Positions 50,259 to 58,839 of a stretch of 64,000 nt of DNA are shown piece by piece (position 1 is the first letter of the stretch; every line of letters begins with the position of its first letter). Origin of the DNA: JAHECQ01 sp047638695 (GTDB taxonomy: Bacteria > Actinomycetota > Acidimicrobiia > Acidimicrobiales > SZUA-35); contig JBLINY010000006.1 in NCBI GenBank assembly GCA_047638695.1, positions 22,533-86,532 of the forward strand, written 5' to 3'. The position numbers and the translations under genes were made by a program. Below the pieces are notes generated by a model. The model was not told the origin of the DNA. It saw only the letters and a list, made by a program, of their open reading frames with translations, and made no database searches.

Positions 50259-51947
50259 ATGACCATTGATCTTGGGATCGATGGTTTGTCAGCGATTGAG
50301 GAAATCGAGCGTGGGGGGTCAGCTCGCGTCTTCAAGGCGTGGCAAGACGATCTTGCTCGCCCCGTTGCGGTCAAGGTGTTGCATTCAGCCTGGGACGAGT
50401 CGGTGGCCCGCCGTTTCGATCGCGAGCGCAAGGCCATGGGCCACCTGTCGAACCATCCCGGCATTGCCGACATCTACGCCGCCGGGGCAACCCCTGACGG
50501 GTCGCCCTATCTCATCATGCCGTTCTACGAGCGAGGCTCGCTAGAACAACTTCTCCTCGACGATGGCCCGCAACACTGGCGCCACGCCACCGCCTGGATT
50601 GCGCCGGTAGCAGCCACGATGAGCGACGCCCACAGCGAGGGCATCATCCACCGCGACCTCAAGCCAGCGAACATTCTGATCGGTGACGATTCGCTGCCGA
50701 AGATCGCCGACTTCGGCATCTCGACACTGGCCGATGCCCACACCACGACCATGACGTCGGGCCTTACCTTTACCCCGTCGTACAGCCCCCCAGAGGCCTT
50801 CGCCACGTCATCGGCCACCGCCGCTCGCGACGTCTACGGACTCGGAGCGACGCTCTGGGCCCTCATGGCCGGCCGACCACCGTTCACCGCCGTCGACGAA
50901 CGACCCGAGATTCATCAGCTCATTCACCGAGTGATGAACGAGCCAATCCTCGACCTCCGCCCTGCCGGCGTGCCCGACTCGGTTTGTGCCGTCGTCGAAC
51001 GGGCCATGGCCAAAGACCCGGTATACCGGCAGGCCGACGCCCGTGACTTCCTGACCGAGCTCGAGGCGGCCATCGAGATCGCCGAAGCCTCTTCCGAGAC
51101 CGCACTACCCCAGGCCAGCGTCGTGGCCTCGGCCGACGAGACACCACAGAACCCGGCGTGGGCCGGGGACACCACCATTCAGGTGAGCCCAGAACTAGCC
51201 ATCCCGACCGCGCTGCCGATCTCGACTGCGCTGCCTGTCCCAACAACGCCGCCCATCCCAGCCACGCTGCCTGTCCCAACAACGCCGCCGATCGCAGCCA
51301 TGCTGCCTACCGACGAGCCGCTTGGGGTCTCCGCCTTAGCTGACGCCCTCAGCACGACTGACGCGACATTGGCTGCAGAGAATCAAAGTCAGGCCGAAGC
51401 AGCGAGCCCGGTTGAAGTACGCGGCTCACTATTCCCTCGGCCAGACCAGACGATCGAAGTTCAGCAAGAGCCTTTCGTCGATGCGGCGGCCGGCCGACCC
51501 GCTGTGCAGTTCCGGGAGGCCACAGCACCGGCGAAATACCGGGCGCCGACCACCAACCTGGGCTTGGTGGTACGCATTGCCGCCGTCGCCGCATGGCTGA
51601 TCGCCATGTTCGCCGTCGGCGCCTACGCCCTCTCTCAAAGGGGCGGCAGCGAGCCAACCCGGGTCACCACCGTGGCAACCACCGCCACCACGGCGACCAC
51701 CGAGGCCCCGACCACCACCGAGCGGCCCACCACCACCGCCCGCCCAACGACCACCACCGAGTTCGAGGCCACGACCGAGGTAACGACACCGACCACTGCG
51801 GTTGAAACGACCCGTCGCGTTACAACTACCCGTCGCCCAACAACCACAACGACTACCACGACGACTACCACGACGACTACCACGACGACACCGCCGCCCG
51901 GTCCCACAACCTGCCCGACCTGGAACCCAGCCTGTGTAAGCGGCTGA
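50259..51947 (+). CDS. Eukaryotic-type Ser/Thr protein kinase, membrane-anchored
   Basis: The 562-residue protein has a kinase domain with VAVKV (Lys 39), HRDLKPANIL (131-140) and DFGIST (151). The activation loop TSGLTFTPSYSPPEAFATSS and a DVYGLGATLWALMAGRPPFT segment follow. After about residue 270 comes a Pro/Thr-rich region with repeated LPVPTTPPI-like units and a membrane helix (VVRIAAVAAWLIAMFAVGAY). A long Thr-rich extracellular tail includes a 12-bp DNA repeat near 51849-51890. There are no PASTA domains. ATG 50259 is chosen. It probably senses envelope conditions and phosphorylates cytoplasmic targets. Confidence 0.9.
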   Translation: MTIDLGIDGLSAIEEIERGGSARVFKAWQDDLARPVAVKVLHSAWDESVARRFDRERKAMGHLSNHPGIADIYAAGATPDGSPYLIMPFYERGSLEQLLLDDGPQHWRHATAWIAPVAATMSDAHSEGIIHRDLKPANILIGDDSLPKIADFGISTLADAHTTTMTSGLTFTPSYSPPEAFATSSATAARDVYGLGATLWALMAGRPPFTAVDERPEIHQLIHRVMNEPILDLRPAGVPDSVCAVVERAMAKDPVYRQADARDFLTELEAAIEIAEASSETALPQASVVASADETPQNPAWAGDTTIQVSPELAIPTALPISTALPVPTTPPIPATLPVPTTPPIAAMLPTDEPLGVSALADALSTTDATLAAENQSQAEAASPVEVRGSLFPRPDQTIEVQQEPFVDAAAGRPAVQFREATAPAKYRAPTTNLGLVVRIAAVAAWLIAMFAVGAYALSQRGGSEPTRVTTVATTATTATTEAPTTTERPTTTARPTTTTEFEATTEVTTPTTAVETTRRVTTTRRPTTTTTTTTTTTTTTTTTPPPGPTTCPTWNPACVSG

Positions 51948-52017
51948 GCTGGCCATTTTGGCACGCTGGGCGCTTGACGCCTACTCTCAGCGCAGGGCGA
52001 AGGAACGCATGTAAGCG

Positions 52018-52464
52018 GTGTTGTTGGCGAACGTGGAAGCAGTAGGTGTTGTGGGGTCAGACCTAGAAAGCCTGGAGGAGCCGAATCTGGTCGGCGATCT
52101 CGTGCTCCGGCTCGTCATCATTCTCGTCATGGTTGGCGGCCTCATCCTTGTGTCGACTCAGGCTCTCGGCTCGGTGGGAGACACCTCCGGGCCGGCAACG
52201 GCCCCGACCACCGCGGCCCCCGTGGCCACCACCCGGGCGGAGACCACGACAACCCCGACCTCGGCCCGGCCCACAGTCGGAGCCGAGGCAGTGCTCACAC
52301 TGGCCCCGATCACGGTTCCCCCGATCACACTCTCCGAAGCCGAGATCGCAGCGATCGAGTCAGAAGAGGCCGAGGAATCGGTGCCAACACTCCAACCGCT
52401 CGGGGCGGCAAGCTCTGAGACCACTGACGTCTCGACGCCAGAGACGACAAACTCTTCCGAGTAG
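52018..52464 (+). CDS. Small membrane protein with Thr/Glu-rich tail
   Basis: The 148-residue protein has one membrane helix (LVLRLVIILVMVGGLILVST, residues about 28-47) followed by a long Thr/Ala/Pro-rich segment and an acidic part (LSEAEIAAIESEEAEESVPT). No family is recognised. Low-complexity tails like this are common next to Ser/Thr kinases in actinobacteria, and it follows the kinase gene by 70 bp in the same direction. Start GTG 52018 is uncertain. Confidence 0.55.
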   Translation: MLLANVEAVGVVGSDLESLEEPNLVGDLVLRLVIILVMVGGLILVSTQALGSVGDTSGPATAPTTAAPVATTRAETTTTPTSARPTVGAEAVLTLAPITVPPITLSEAEIAAIESEEAEESVPTLQPLGAASSETTDVSTPETTNSSE

Positions 52465-52648
52465 CTCCTCCTCGGTCTCAGCTGCACATACGGGAACTTC
52501 CAGCCGTCAATCGGCGTTCAAACACGACGTGGCCCTACCTTCACCCCCACCCGATCAGGGCTCACCGAACCGAGCCTGACCCAGCCAAGCCACATCCTCG
52601 GCTACGACGCCTCCAAAGCTGATCGAGAAACGCGGGTACGGCCGCGTC

Positions 52649-53389
52649 ATGGTTGCAGCCATCGAGCGAGCCGTTGACTCGCGTTGGGATACCGCCCTAG
52701 CAAGAGCAGCCGAGACCAACAGCTCGCCGGCCGGACCACGAACGCGTGACGAACGCGTCGCCCTGGTGCGGTCGCGCTTTCGGCGCGAGCTGGTCGCTCT
52801 CGGAGCGGCAACGGGCGGATCGGCCGCGGTTCCCGGCGTCGGGACGGCGGCTGCCATTGGCATGACCGCTACCGAAATCGGCTGGACGGCCACCCGAGCC
52901 ACCGACATGATCCTGACGCTGGCGGCCATTGACGGACACATCGATGCAACCCTCGAGCAGCGCAAGGCGTGGACGCTGGCCCTTTTCGCCTTCGACGGCA
53001 GCGGCCCCGACGCGGCGGCCGCCTCGTACAACCAGCTAGCTCGAGAACTCGATGCCCGCGGAGTCGGCAGCCGCGGTCCGCTCCCTCCCGCCCTGCTCCA
53101 AACCTTGAACCGTGCGCTCGCCCGGCGAGTGATCGCTCGGTACGGCGCCAAGAAGGGAGCCGCCATGCTGACCCGGCTGCTGCCCTTCGGTGTCGGTGCA
53201 CTCGTCGGTGCCGCCTCAAACTTCCGCATGGTCGACACCGTTATCGACCGGGCCGACGGCTTTTTCAACGAGCTGGCGTACTGGCGGCGGATGCCACCCC
53301 CCACAGGAGAATCGACGACTTCACCGGAGCGAACCGATCTGTCACCAGCACTACCGCGTGATCCTCGGTCGGTGCTCGACATCGACTGA
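52649..53389 (+). CDS. EcsC family-like protein
   Basis: The 246-residue protein resembles the EcsC-like group. A small hydrophobic helix region GAATGGSAAVPGVGTAAAIG MTATEIG lies near 50-75, the segment RRVIARYGAKKGAAMLTRLL near 165-185, and PFGVGALVGAASNFRMVDTV. These glycine-rich hairpins may associate with membranes. EcsC proteins are named after a B. subtilis ABC-transporter operon, but their role is not established. ATG 52649 is the start. No operon partner; the next gene is an MFS transporter 20 bp downstream. Confidence 0.65.
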   Translation: MVAAIERAVDSRWDTALARAAETNSSPAGPRTRDERVALVRSRFRRELVALGAATGGSAAVPGVGTAAAIGMTATEIGWTATRATDMILTLAAIDGHIDATLEQRKAWTLALFAFDGSGPDAAAASYNQLARELDARGVGSRGPLPPALLQTLNRALARRVIARYGAKKGAAMLTRLLPFGVGALVGAASNFRMVDTVIDRADGFFNELAYWRRMPPPTGESTTSPERTDLSPALPRDPRSVLDID

Positions 53390-53409
53390 CCCTCTAGCCT
53401 CGGCCCGAC

Positions 53410-54597
53410 ATGCGTTCCCGCACTCCCCCGCTTCAGGCCCAGATCGATTCCCCCAGGGCCTGGCTCACTGTTGTCGCCACGTTCTTCTCGTCGTTCGTCA
53501 CGTTGGGCATCGCCTATAGCTTCGGGGCCTTCTTCCCCTCAATGGCGGACGAGTTCAACAGCACTCGCGGCGCCACCGCCATCATCTTTGGCATCACGAC
53601 GTTCAGTTTTTTCTGGCTCAGCCTGCTCACGGGCCGAGCCGCCGATCTGTGGGGGCCTCGACCCATCTTGGTGCTCGGCGCCCTCTCGCTGGCCATCGCC
53701 CTACCTCTCACCAGTCGGGTGAACTCCCTCGAGGTCGGCTACGTGACCATCGGTCTTGGCGTCGGCCTAGCGGCTGCCTGCGGCTACATCCCGATGGTCG
53801 CAACCGTCGGCGGCTGGTTCGAACTACACCGAGCCACTGCGATCGGCCTGGCCGTCGCCGGCATCGGGGCCGGAACACTGGTGATGTCGCCCCTCTCAGC
53901 CCGACTCATCGAAACCTACGGCTGGCGCGACACCTACGTCATCTACGGCATCGTCGGGCCTCTGGTGCTGTTGGCCTGCACCGCATTGATCGCCCGACCA
54001 CCCCAGCAGGGTGGTCCTCAGCCAGCTCGATTCGGCGAAGCGCTCCGCTCCCCCGTGTTCCGTCGTCTCTGGATGGCCGGGCTCAGCTCTGGACTGGCCA
54101 TGTTCGTGCCCTTCGTCTTTGTCGGCCAATACGCAAAAGACGAAGGGGTCGACTCAGTGGCGGCCGCCAGTCTCATTGGGTTGATGGGCGGAGCCAGTGT
54201 GGTGGCCCGGGTCGGTTTCGGCAGCCTGGTGCGCCGGTTCGGGTCGCTTACCCTCTTTCGGTTTTGTTTCGTTCTAATCGCGTTCAGCTTCCTCGTCTGG
54301 TTCGTCGCTGGGTCGTCCTACGCCCTGCTGGTCGTGTTCGTCCTCGTACTTGGTGTCGGCTACGGCGGCTTCGTTGCCTTGAGCACCATCGTCACAGCCG
54401 AACGTATGGGCGTCCATGGGCTCGGTTCGATTCTCGGCGCGTTCTATACCTCGCAAGGCCTCGGTGGCCTGCTGGGCCCGCCCGCCGCTGGTTGGCTCAT
54501 CGACCGCACCGACTCATATCAGCCCGTCATTCTCATCTGCTGCGCTCTCGCCGCGGGCGCCTGGCTGATCCTGGGCAAGCTACCCTCGGCGGAATGA
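53410..54597 (+). CDS. MFS transporter (OFA/monocarboxylate type)
   Basis: The 395-residue protein has twelve predicted membrane helices. The first loop motif is GRAADLWGPRPILVLGALSL (MFS motif A) and the second half has GFGSLVRRFGSLTLFRFCFV. The start TVVATFFSSFVTLGIAYSFG AFFPSM is typical of the oxalate/formate antiporter-like and monocarboxylate MFS subfamily. Its stop overlaps the start of the following acyl-CoA synthetase gene (ATGA at 54594-54597), so an organic acid is probably imported and then CoA-activated. Confidence 0.88.
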   Translation: MRSRTPPLQAQIDSPRAWLTVVATFFSSFVTLGIAYSFGAFFPSMADEFNSTRGATAIIFGITTFSFFWLSLLTGRAADLWGPRPILVLGALSLAIALPLTSRVNSLEVGYVTIGLGVGLAAACGYIPMVATVGGWFELHRATAIGLAVAGIGAGTLVMSPLSARLIETYGWRDTYVIYGIVGPLVLLACTALIARPPQQGGPQPARFGEALRSPVFRRLWMAGLSSGLAMFVPFVFVGQYAKDEGVDSVAAASLIGLMGGASVVARVGFGSLVRRFGSLTLFRFCFVLIAFSFLVWFVAGSSYALLVVFVLVLGVGYGGFVALSTIVTAERMGVHGLGSILGAFYTSQGLGGLLGPPAAGWLIDRTDSYQPVILICCALAAGAWLILGKLPSAE

Positions 54598-56405
54598 CTG
54601 ACGTCACAGCTGTTGCGGCCGAGATAGATGCTTCCGTCGAAGGAATGAACATCCCGAGAGCGTTCTTGGCCATGCTTGCCAAAAACGGCGACAAGGTCGC
54701 ATTTCGATGGAAGAACGACGACGACACATGGTCTGAGACCACGTGGGACGAATTCGCAGCCGACGTCGCAAAGGCGGCCAGTGGGCTCGGGGCTCGAGGC
54801 CTCGGCCGTGGCGACCGCATCATGTTGATCATCCGGAACGCCTACTCATTCCATGTCATCGACACCGCTGCCCTTTTCTGTAGCGCCACCCCAGTGTCGA
54901 TTTACAACAGCTCCTCGCCAGAACAGATCGAGTACTACTGCAACGATGCGGGCGCGAAAATCATTGTCACCGAGGACGATGGCTTCTTCGAGGCCGTTGC
55001 CTCGATACGACCGAAGCTGAAGAGCGTCGAGGCAGTCTGCCTGATCGACGGAACGAGTGCCGCCGATTTCACCTACGCCGACCTCATGGCTGCCGATCCG
55101 GTCGATCTGGCCACGGCTGCCGCCATAGCCCAGCCGGACGACCTTGCCACCCTGATCTACACATCGGGCACAACTGGCCCGAGCAAAGGGGTGATGATCG
55201 ACCACCGCAACGTCGTGTGGACGGTCGAGAGTCTGCGCCGGTCATTCGACTGGGATGCGGAAAAAATGGCCGGCATGCGGGTCATCAGTTACCTGCCGAT
55301 GGCCCACATTGCCGAGCGAGCCGTCAGCCACTACCAGGCACTGATCGGCGGCCTCGAAATCACCTGCTGTCCCGACCCCACGCAAATTGTGGCCTACGCT
55401 GGCACCGTCAAACCTCAGATCTTGTTCGGTGTTCCCCGGGTGTGGGAGAAGATCTATGGCGGCGTGAACGCCGCCCTCTCAATGGATCCTGAAAAAGAGA
55501 AGGCGGTCGCCGACGGCATCGCCGCCGCGGCTCCGATCGTCGAAAAGATGACGATGGGCACCGCAACCGAAGAGGAGATCGCTACCTACGAGTTCCTTGA
55601 TGCCGTCGCCTTCAGCACCATCCGTGAACTGGTCGGTCTCGATCAACTGGAGACAGCCATCACCGGAGCCGCCCCGATCCCAGCCGAAATGATGAGTTGG
55701 TTCCGCACCATCGGTGTACCGCTCTCGGAGGTCTACGGATTGTCCGAGACCACCGGCCCCATGACCTTCGAACCCTTCCGAGTGAAGTCGGGTTACGTCG
55801 GTGTCGCCTGCCCCGGCGTTGAAGTGGCTTTGGCCGAGGATGGCGAAGTGATCTGTCGGGGCGGCAACATCTTCCGCGGTTACCTGAATCTGCCGGAGAA
55901 AACGGCCGAGGTACTCGATGCCGATGGCTGGTTCCATAGTGGCGACATCGGCGAGTTCGACGACGAGGGCTATCTGAAGATCGTTGATCGCAAGAAAGAA
56001 CTGATCATCACTGCTGGAGGCAAGAATCTCTCGCCAGCAAACCTCGAAGCCCGACTCAAGATGATGCCGCTCGTTGGTCAGGCCTGTGCCATCGGCGACC
56101 AGCGACCCTTCGTGTCAGCCCTGGTGGTCCTCGACCCCGACTCGGCTCCAGGCTGGGCGGCAGCTCACGGCATCGAGTACAGCTCGATGGACGAGCTGGC
56201 GGCTCATCCCGACATCATCAGCGAAATCGAAAGTCACCTCGATCAAGCGATGGAGGGCTTCAACAACGCCGAGCGGGTCAAGAAGCTGAAGATCATGGGC
56301 GCCGAGTGGATGCCCGATACCGAACTTCTGACACCGACATCCAAGCTGAAACGACGTGGCATCCACAGCCACTTCGCAGCCGCGATAGAGGCGCTCTACA
56401 ACTAG
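54594..56405 (+). CDS. Long-chain acyl-CoA synthetase (AMP-forming, FadD15 type)
   Basis: The 603-residue enzyme starts at ATG 54594 (the frame is open further upstream but only antisense-free inside the MFS gene). It carries the P-loop LIYTSGTTGPSKGVMIDHRN, the SYLPMAHIAERAVSHY and FGVPRVWEKIYGGV motifs of long-chain ligases, and YGLSETTGPMTFEPF. The C-terminal DGWFHSGDIGEFDDEGYLKI and VDRKKELIITAGGKNLSPAN complete the set. It forms an acyl-adenylate and then acyl-CoA. Coupling to the upstream transporter suggests an imported carboxylate as the substrate. Confidence 0.92.
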   Translation: MTDVTAVAAEIDASVEGMNIPRAFLAMLAKNGDKVAFRWKNDDDTWSETTWDEFAADVAKAASGLGARGLGRGDRIMLIIRNAYSFHVIDTAALFCSATPVSIYNSSSPEQIEYYCNDAGAKIIVTEDDGFFEAVASIRPKLKSVEAVCLIDGTSAADFTYADLMAADPVDLATAAAIAQPDDLATLIYTSGTTGPSKGVMIDHRNVVWTVESLRRSFDWDAEKMAGMRVISYLPMAHIAERAVSHYQALIGGLEITCCPDPTQIVAYAGTVKPQILFGVPRVWEKIYGGVNAALSMDPEKEKAVADGIAAAAPIVEKMTMGTATEEEIATYEFLDAVAFSTIRELVGLDQLETAITGAAPIPAEMMSWFRTIGVPLSEVYGLSETTGPMTFEPFRVKSGYVGVACPGVEVALAEDGEVICRGGNIFRGYLNLPEKTAEVLDADGWFHSGDIGEFDDEGYLKIVDRKKELIITAGGKNLSPANLEARLKMMPLVGQACAIGDQRPFVSALVVLDPDSAPGWAAAHGIEYSSMDELAAHPDIISEIESHLDQAMEGFNNAERVKKLKIMGAEWMPDTELLTPTSKLKRRGIHSHFAAAIEALYN

Positions 56406-56414
56406 GCGAGCGCC

Positions 56415-56669
56415 TTAATTCTCCGAGCCCTCGTCGGGTGGGCTGATCGTGCTGGGCTCGGTCGGTTCCGTCACTAGTCCAGAGATTTCGGTCACCAACT
56501 CAGAACTTCGGTCGGCGACGTTCACTTCGTCGCGGTCGCGTCCGATCAGCACGATCACCCCAACAGCCCCGGCCAACAAGGCGGTCGCCAGCACGAGCCA
56601 CATGATCGGCGAACCGTTGTTTTCTCGCTCAGACTCCAGCGGGAGGAACGCATCGTCATCGGCTGCCAC
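56415..56669 (-). CDS. Small single-helix membrane protein
   Basis: About 84 residues starting at GTG 56669, immediately after the esterase stop (56674). One hydrophobic helix (IMWLVLATALLAGAVGVIVL) follows an acidic N-terminal segment and precedes a Thr/Ser/Glu-rich tail. The same frame is open to 57032 but there it runs antisense-like through the esterase in an unlikely composition, so the long version is rejected. No family recognised. Confidence 0.6.
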   Translation of the reverse strand: MAADDDAFLPLESERENNGSPIMWLVLATALLAGAVGVIVLIGRDRDEVNVADRSSELVTEISGLVTEPTEPSTISPPDEGSEN

Positions 56670-56673
56670 CGAT

Positions 56674-57582
56674 TCAGAGTAGATCGGCCAGCCACCGCCG
56701 GCACCGATCAACCGCATCCCAAGCCTCCGGCAGCTCTCGGTGGTAGTGCCAGGTATGCCACAAGCCATCCCAGATCTGGCTGGTGACCGCGACTCCCAGC
56801 CGATCAAGTCGTTGGGCGAACGCCACAGCATTTGGGAAGAGCGCCTCGGTCGTGGTCGTCTGCAAAAGAATCGGTGGGAGGGCTGGCAGCTCAGGATCGG
56901 TGGCCGCGGCGGGCGAAACGAGGGCGTCGGCTGGATCGGCTGCACCGACGTAGGCGGCCAACATGGTCGCCAATCCGGCGTTGGTAGGCAGCCGGCGATG
57001 ATCGAGGTGTGGGCACAAAAGCATGACGCCAATCGGTAGTGCTACCCCAGTGCGGGCCGCCTGCAAGGCAACGGCCAAGGCCAAACCAGCGCCGGCGGAG
57101 TCACCGGCAAGGGCCACAGGTCCCGGCGTTGCCCCAGATACCGCGTGTCCGTACACGGCAACGGCATCGTCGAGCCCCGCCGGAAACGGGTGCTCGGGAG
57201 CTAGTCGGTAGCCAACAGAAATAACACGTCGCGCTGGATCACCCGATCTGACGAGACGTGCCGTGATCGGTATCGATGTCCCCGGGCTCCCGAGGCAGTA
57301 TCCGCCCCCGTGCAGATACACCACGGTGATGGCGGCATCGTCACGACCGGCGACGAGGCACGGCACCCCGGCAATCGAAACCGGTCGATGATCAGTTTCG
57401 CCAACCGCTGTGTCCTCGCCCCACGATCGGTGTTGCTCCGCTCGCCAGCTGGCGACGGCCTGACGCCCAGCTGCGCTTTGATCAAGAATGTCGGGCACCG
57501 GGTCATCGTCGTGGGTGGAAGCCAGCCTCGCTCGAGCCTCCACCGACAACACGCCGCCGTTGGCGGTCCCGAAATCGGTCAT
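56674..57582 (-). CDS. Alpha/beta hydrolase, hormone-sensitive-lipase (HSL) type esterase
   Basis: The 302-residue enzyme has the oxyanion motif VVYLHGGGYCLGSPGTSIPI (residues about 88-107), SVGYRLAPEHPFPAGLDDAV, and the nucleophile elbow ALAGDSAGAGLALAVALQAA (Ser near 160). The acid/His end is QIWDGLWHTWHYHRELPEAW. These esterases cleave short acyl esters, acetylated sugars or steryl esters. Start overlaps the stop of the di-heme peroxidase gene by 4 bp, so transcription runs peroxidase, esterase, small membrane protein. Confidence 0.87.
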   Translation of the reverse strand: MTDFGTANGGVLSVEARARLASTHDDDPVPDILDQSAAGRQAVASWRAEQHRSWGEDTAVGETDHRPVSIAGVPCLVAGRDDAAITVVYLHGGGYCLGSPGTSIPITARLVRSGDPARRVISVGYRLAPEHPFPAGLDDAVAVYGHAVSGATPGPVALAGDSAGAGLALAVALQAARTGVALPIGVMLLCPHLDHRRLPTNAGLATMLAAYVGAADPADALVSPAAATDPELPALPPILLQTTTTEALFPNAVAFAQRLDRLGVAVTSQIWDGLWHTWHYHRELPEAWDAVDRCRRWLADLL

Positions 57583-58832
57583 TGAAACGGATCGCTGAAA
57601 CGTTCGTCGCGTAGAAAGGCCTCATCGGTGAGGGTCTCGAGAAAAGCCAACAGAGCTTCTTTCTGCTCGGCACTGAATCCGAGACGAACCGGGTCGCCGT
57701 CGTCATCCCGCAATCGACGGCTGAGATTCGGATGGGCCCCAATGTCCTCGTTGTAGTGATCGATCACATCGGCAAGCCTCAGAAATCGTCCATCGTGCAT
57801 GTACGGACCCGTGACCGCGATGTTGCGCAGCGATGCAACGCGGAAGCTAGCAAGCTGAGAAGCATCACCGGTGATCTCGTACACCCCGAGGTCCGGTACG
57901 TCCTCAGAACGGTCGATGCCGTTGTTCCCTTCGACGGTAGGAGGCGTGAGGAAGGCCGCGGTCGAATGGCAGCCGGCGCAGCCGCCGCCTCCATCGGCGA
58001 GCGGGCGAAAGAACAGCTGTCGTCCAAGATTCTCCCGTTCAGAGAACGCCGGGAAGTCGACCAGATTCGACGCAACCTGGGCCCGAGCCCGGTCGTAGGG
58101 CGCATCGGCGCTGACCATGGTCCGCATGAACTGGGCCAGCGCCTCGCCGACTCGTCCGATGGTGACTCCCTCGTCGCTGTAGCTGCCGGGCCCGAACGCC
58201 TCGATAACAAGCGGCTTGTAGTACGGCAGCGACAACACGCGAGCCGTCACCTCTTCGGGGCGGAGATTCAGTTCGATGGCGTCGCCGAACGGTTGGACCG
58301 CCTGTTCCTCCAGCGTGGCGGCACGCTCGTCCCAAAAGAAGCGACCATTTTCGCTGAACGCCACGTTGGCCAGCGACATCGAGTTACGTCGAGTGCTGAG
58401 GCCCGAGTTACCAACGCTACGGATAGTTCGATCGGTGAAGCTGTTTGATTGGAGATGACACGATGCACATGACAGTGATCGGCCGCTACTGAGATTGACG
58501 TCGTAGAAGAGCACTCGGCCCAACGTCGCCCCGGCATCGGTCGTTGGGTTCCCGACTGACTCGGTATCGAACTTGGCCACATCAGCAAAGTGGTCAGGGA
58601 GGCTGTTCGAATAGTCGTAGAGCTGTTCCGCGAGTACCGGCGATCGCTGGAAGAGCTGCACCCCCGACTCGACCTCCGTCGTCGTCGGCCCACCCGGCGA
58701 GGGCCGGCTCGATGGCTGAGTGATCGGCGACGTCGTTGCCGGCGTCGCCGTCGAATCACGTCCCTGTGTGCAGGCCACCAGAAGCCCGGCCAGAAGCAAG
58801 GGAACGAGCCAAGCCCAACGCTCGATCACCAT
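57579..58832 (-). CDS. Di-heme cytochrome c peroxidase-like lipoprotein
   Basis: The 417-residue protein starts with a lipoprotein signal (WLVPLLLAGLLVACTQG) and a Ser/Thr/Pro linker. The two heme-binding sites are LSCASCHLQSNSFTD (CxxCH) and GGCAGCHSTAAFLTPPTVEG, with the family segments FFWDERAATLEEQAVQPFGD and TGPYMHDGRFLRLADVIDHY (distal Met/His region). Bacterial di-heme peroxidases and MauG relatives reduce hydrogen peroxide outside the membrane. Length fits the family. An electron donor is not encoded nearby. Confidence 0.88.
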   Translation of the reverse strand: MVIERWAWLVPLLLAGLLVACTQGRDSTATPATTSPITQPSSRPSPGGPTTTEVESGVQLFQRSPVLAEQLYDYSNSLPDHFADVAKFDTESVGNPTTDAGATLGRVLFYDVNLSSGRSLSCASCHLQSNSFTDRTIRSVGNSGLSTRRNSMSLANVAFSENGRFFWDERAATLEEQAVQPFGDAIELNLRPEEVTARVLSLPYYKPLVIEAFGPGSYSDEGVTIGRVGEALAQFMRTMVSADAPYDRARAQVASNLVDFPAFSERENLGRQLFFRPLADGGGGCAGCHSTAAFLTPPTVEGNNGIDRSEDVPDLGVYEITGDASQLASFRVASLRNIAVTGPYMHDGRFLRLADVIDHYNEDIGAHPNLSRRLRDDDGDPVRLGFSAEQKEALLAFLETLTDEAFLRDERFSDPFQ

Positions 58833-58839
58833 CGTTGCC

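Noticed and set aside
51849..51890. 12-bp repeats in the kinase gene as a regulatory element
   Set aside because: They encode part of a continuous Thr-rich tail and are explained by biased codons in a low-complexity region.
53649..54593. Upstream extension of the acyl-CoA synthetase frame
   Set aside because: It lies inside the MFS gene in another frame with an Arg/His-rich composition; the ATGA overlap at 54594 gives a natural start.
56670..57032. N-terminal extension of the small membrane protein
   Set aside because: It overlaps the HSL-type esterase in a different frame and is Pro/Arg/Cys-rich without family resemblance.
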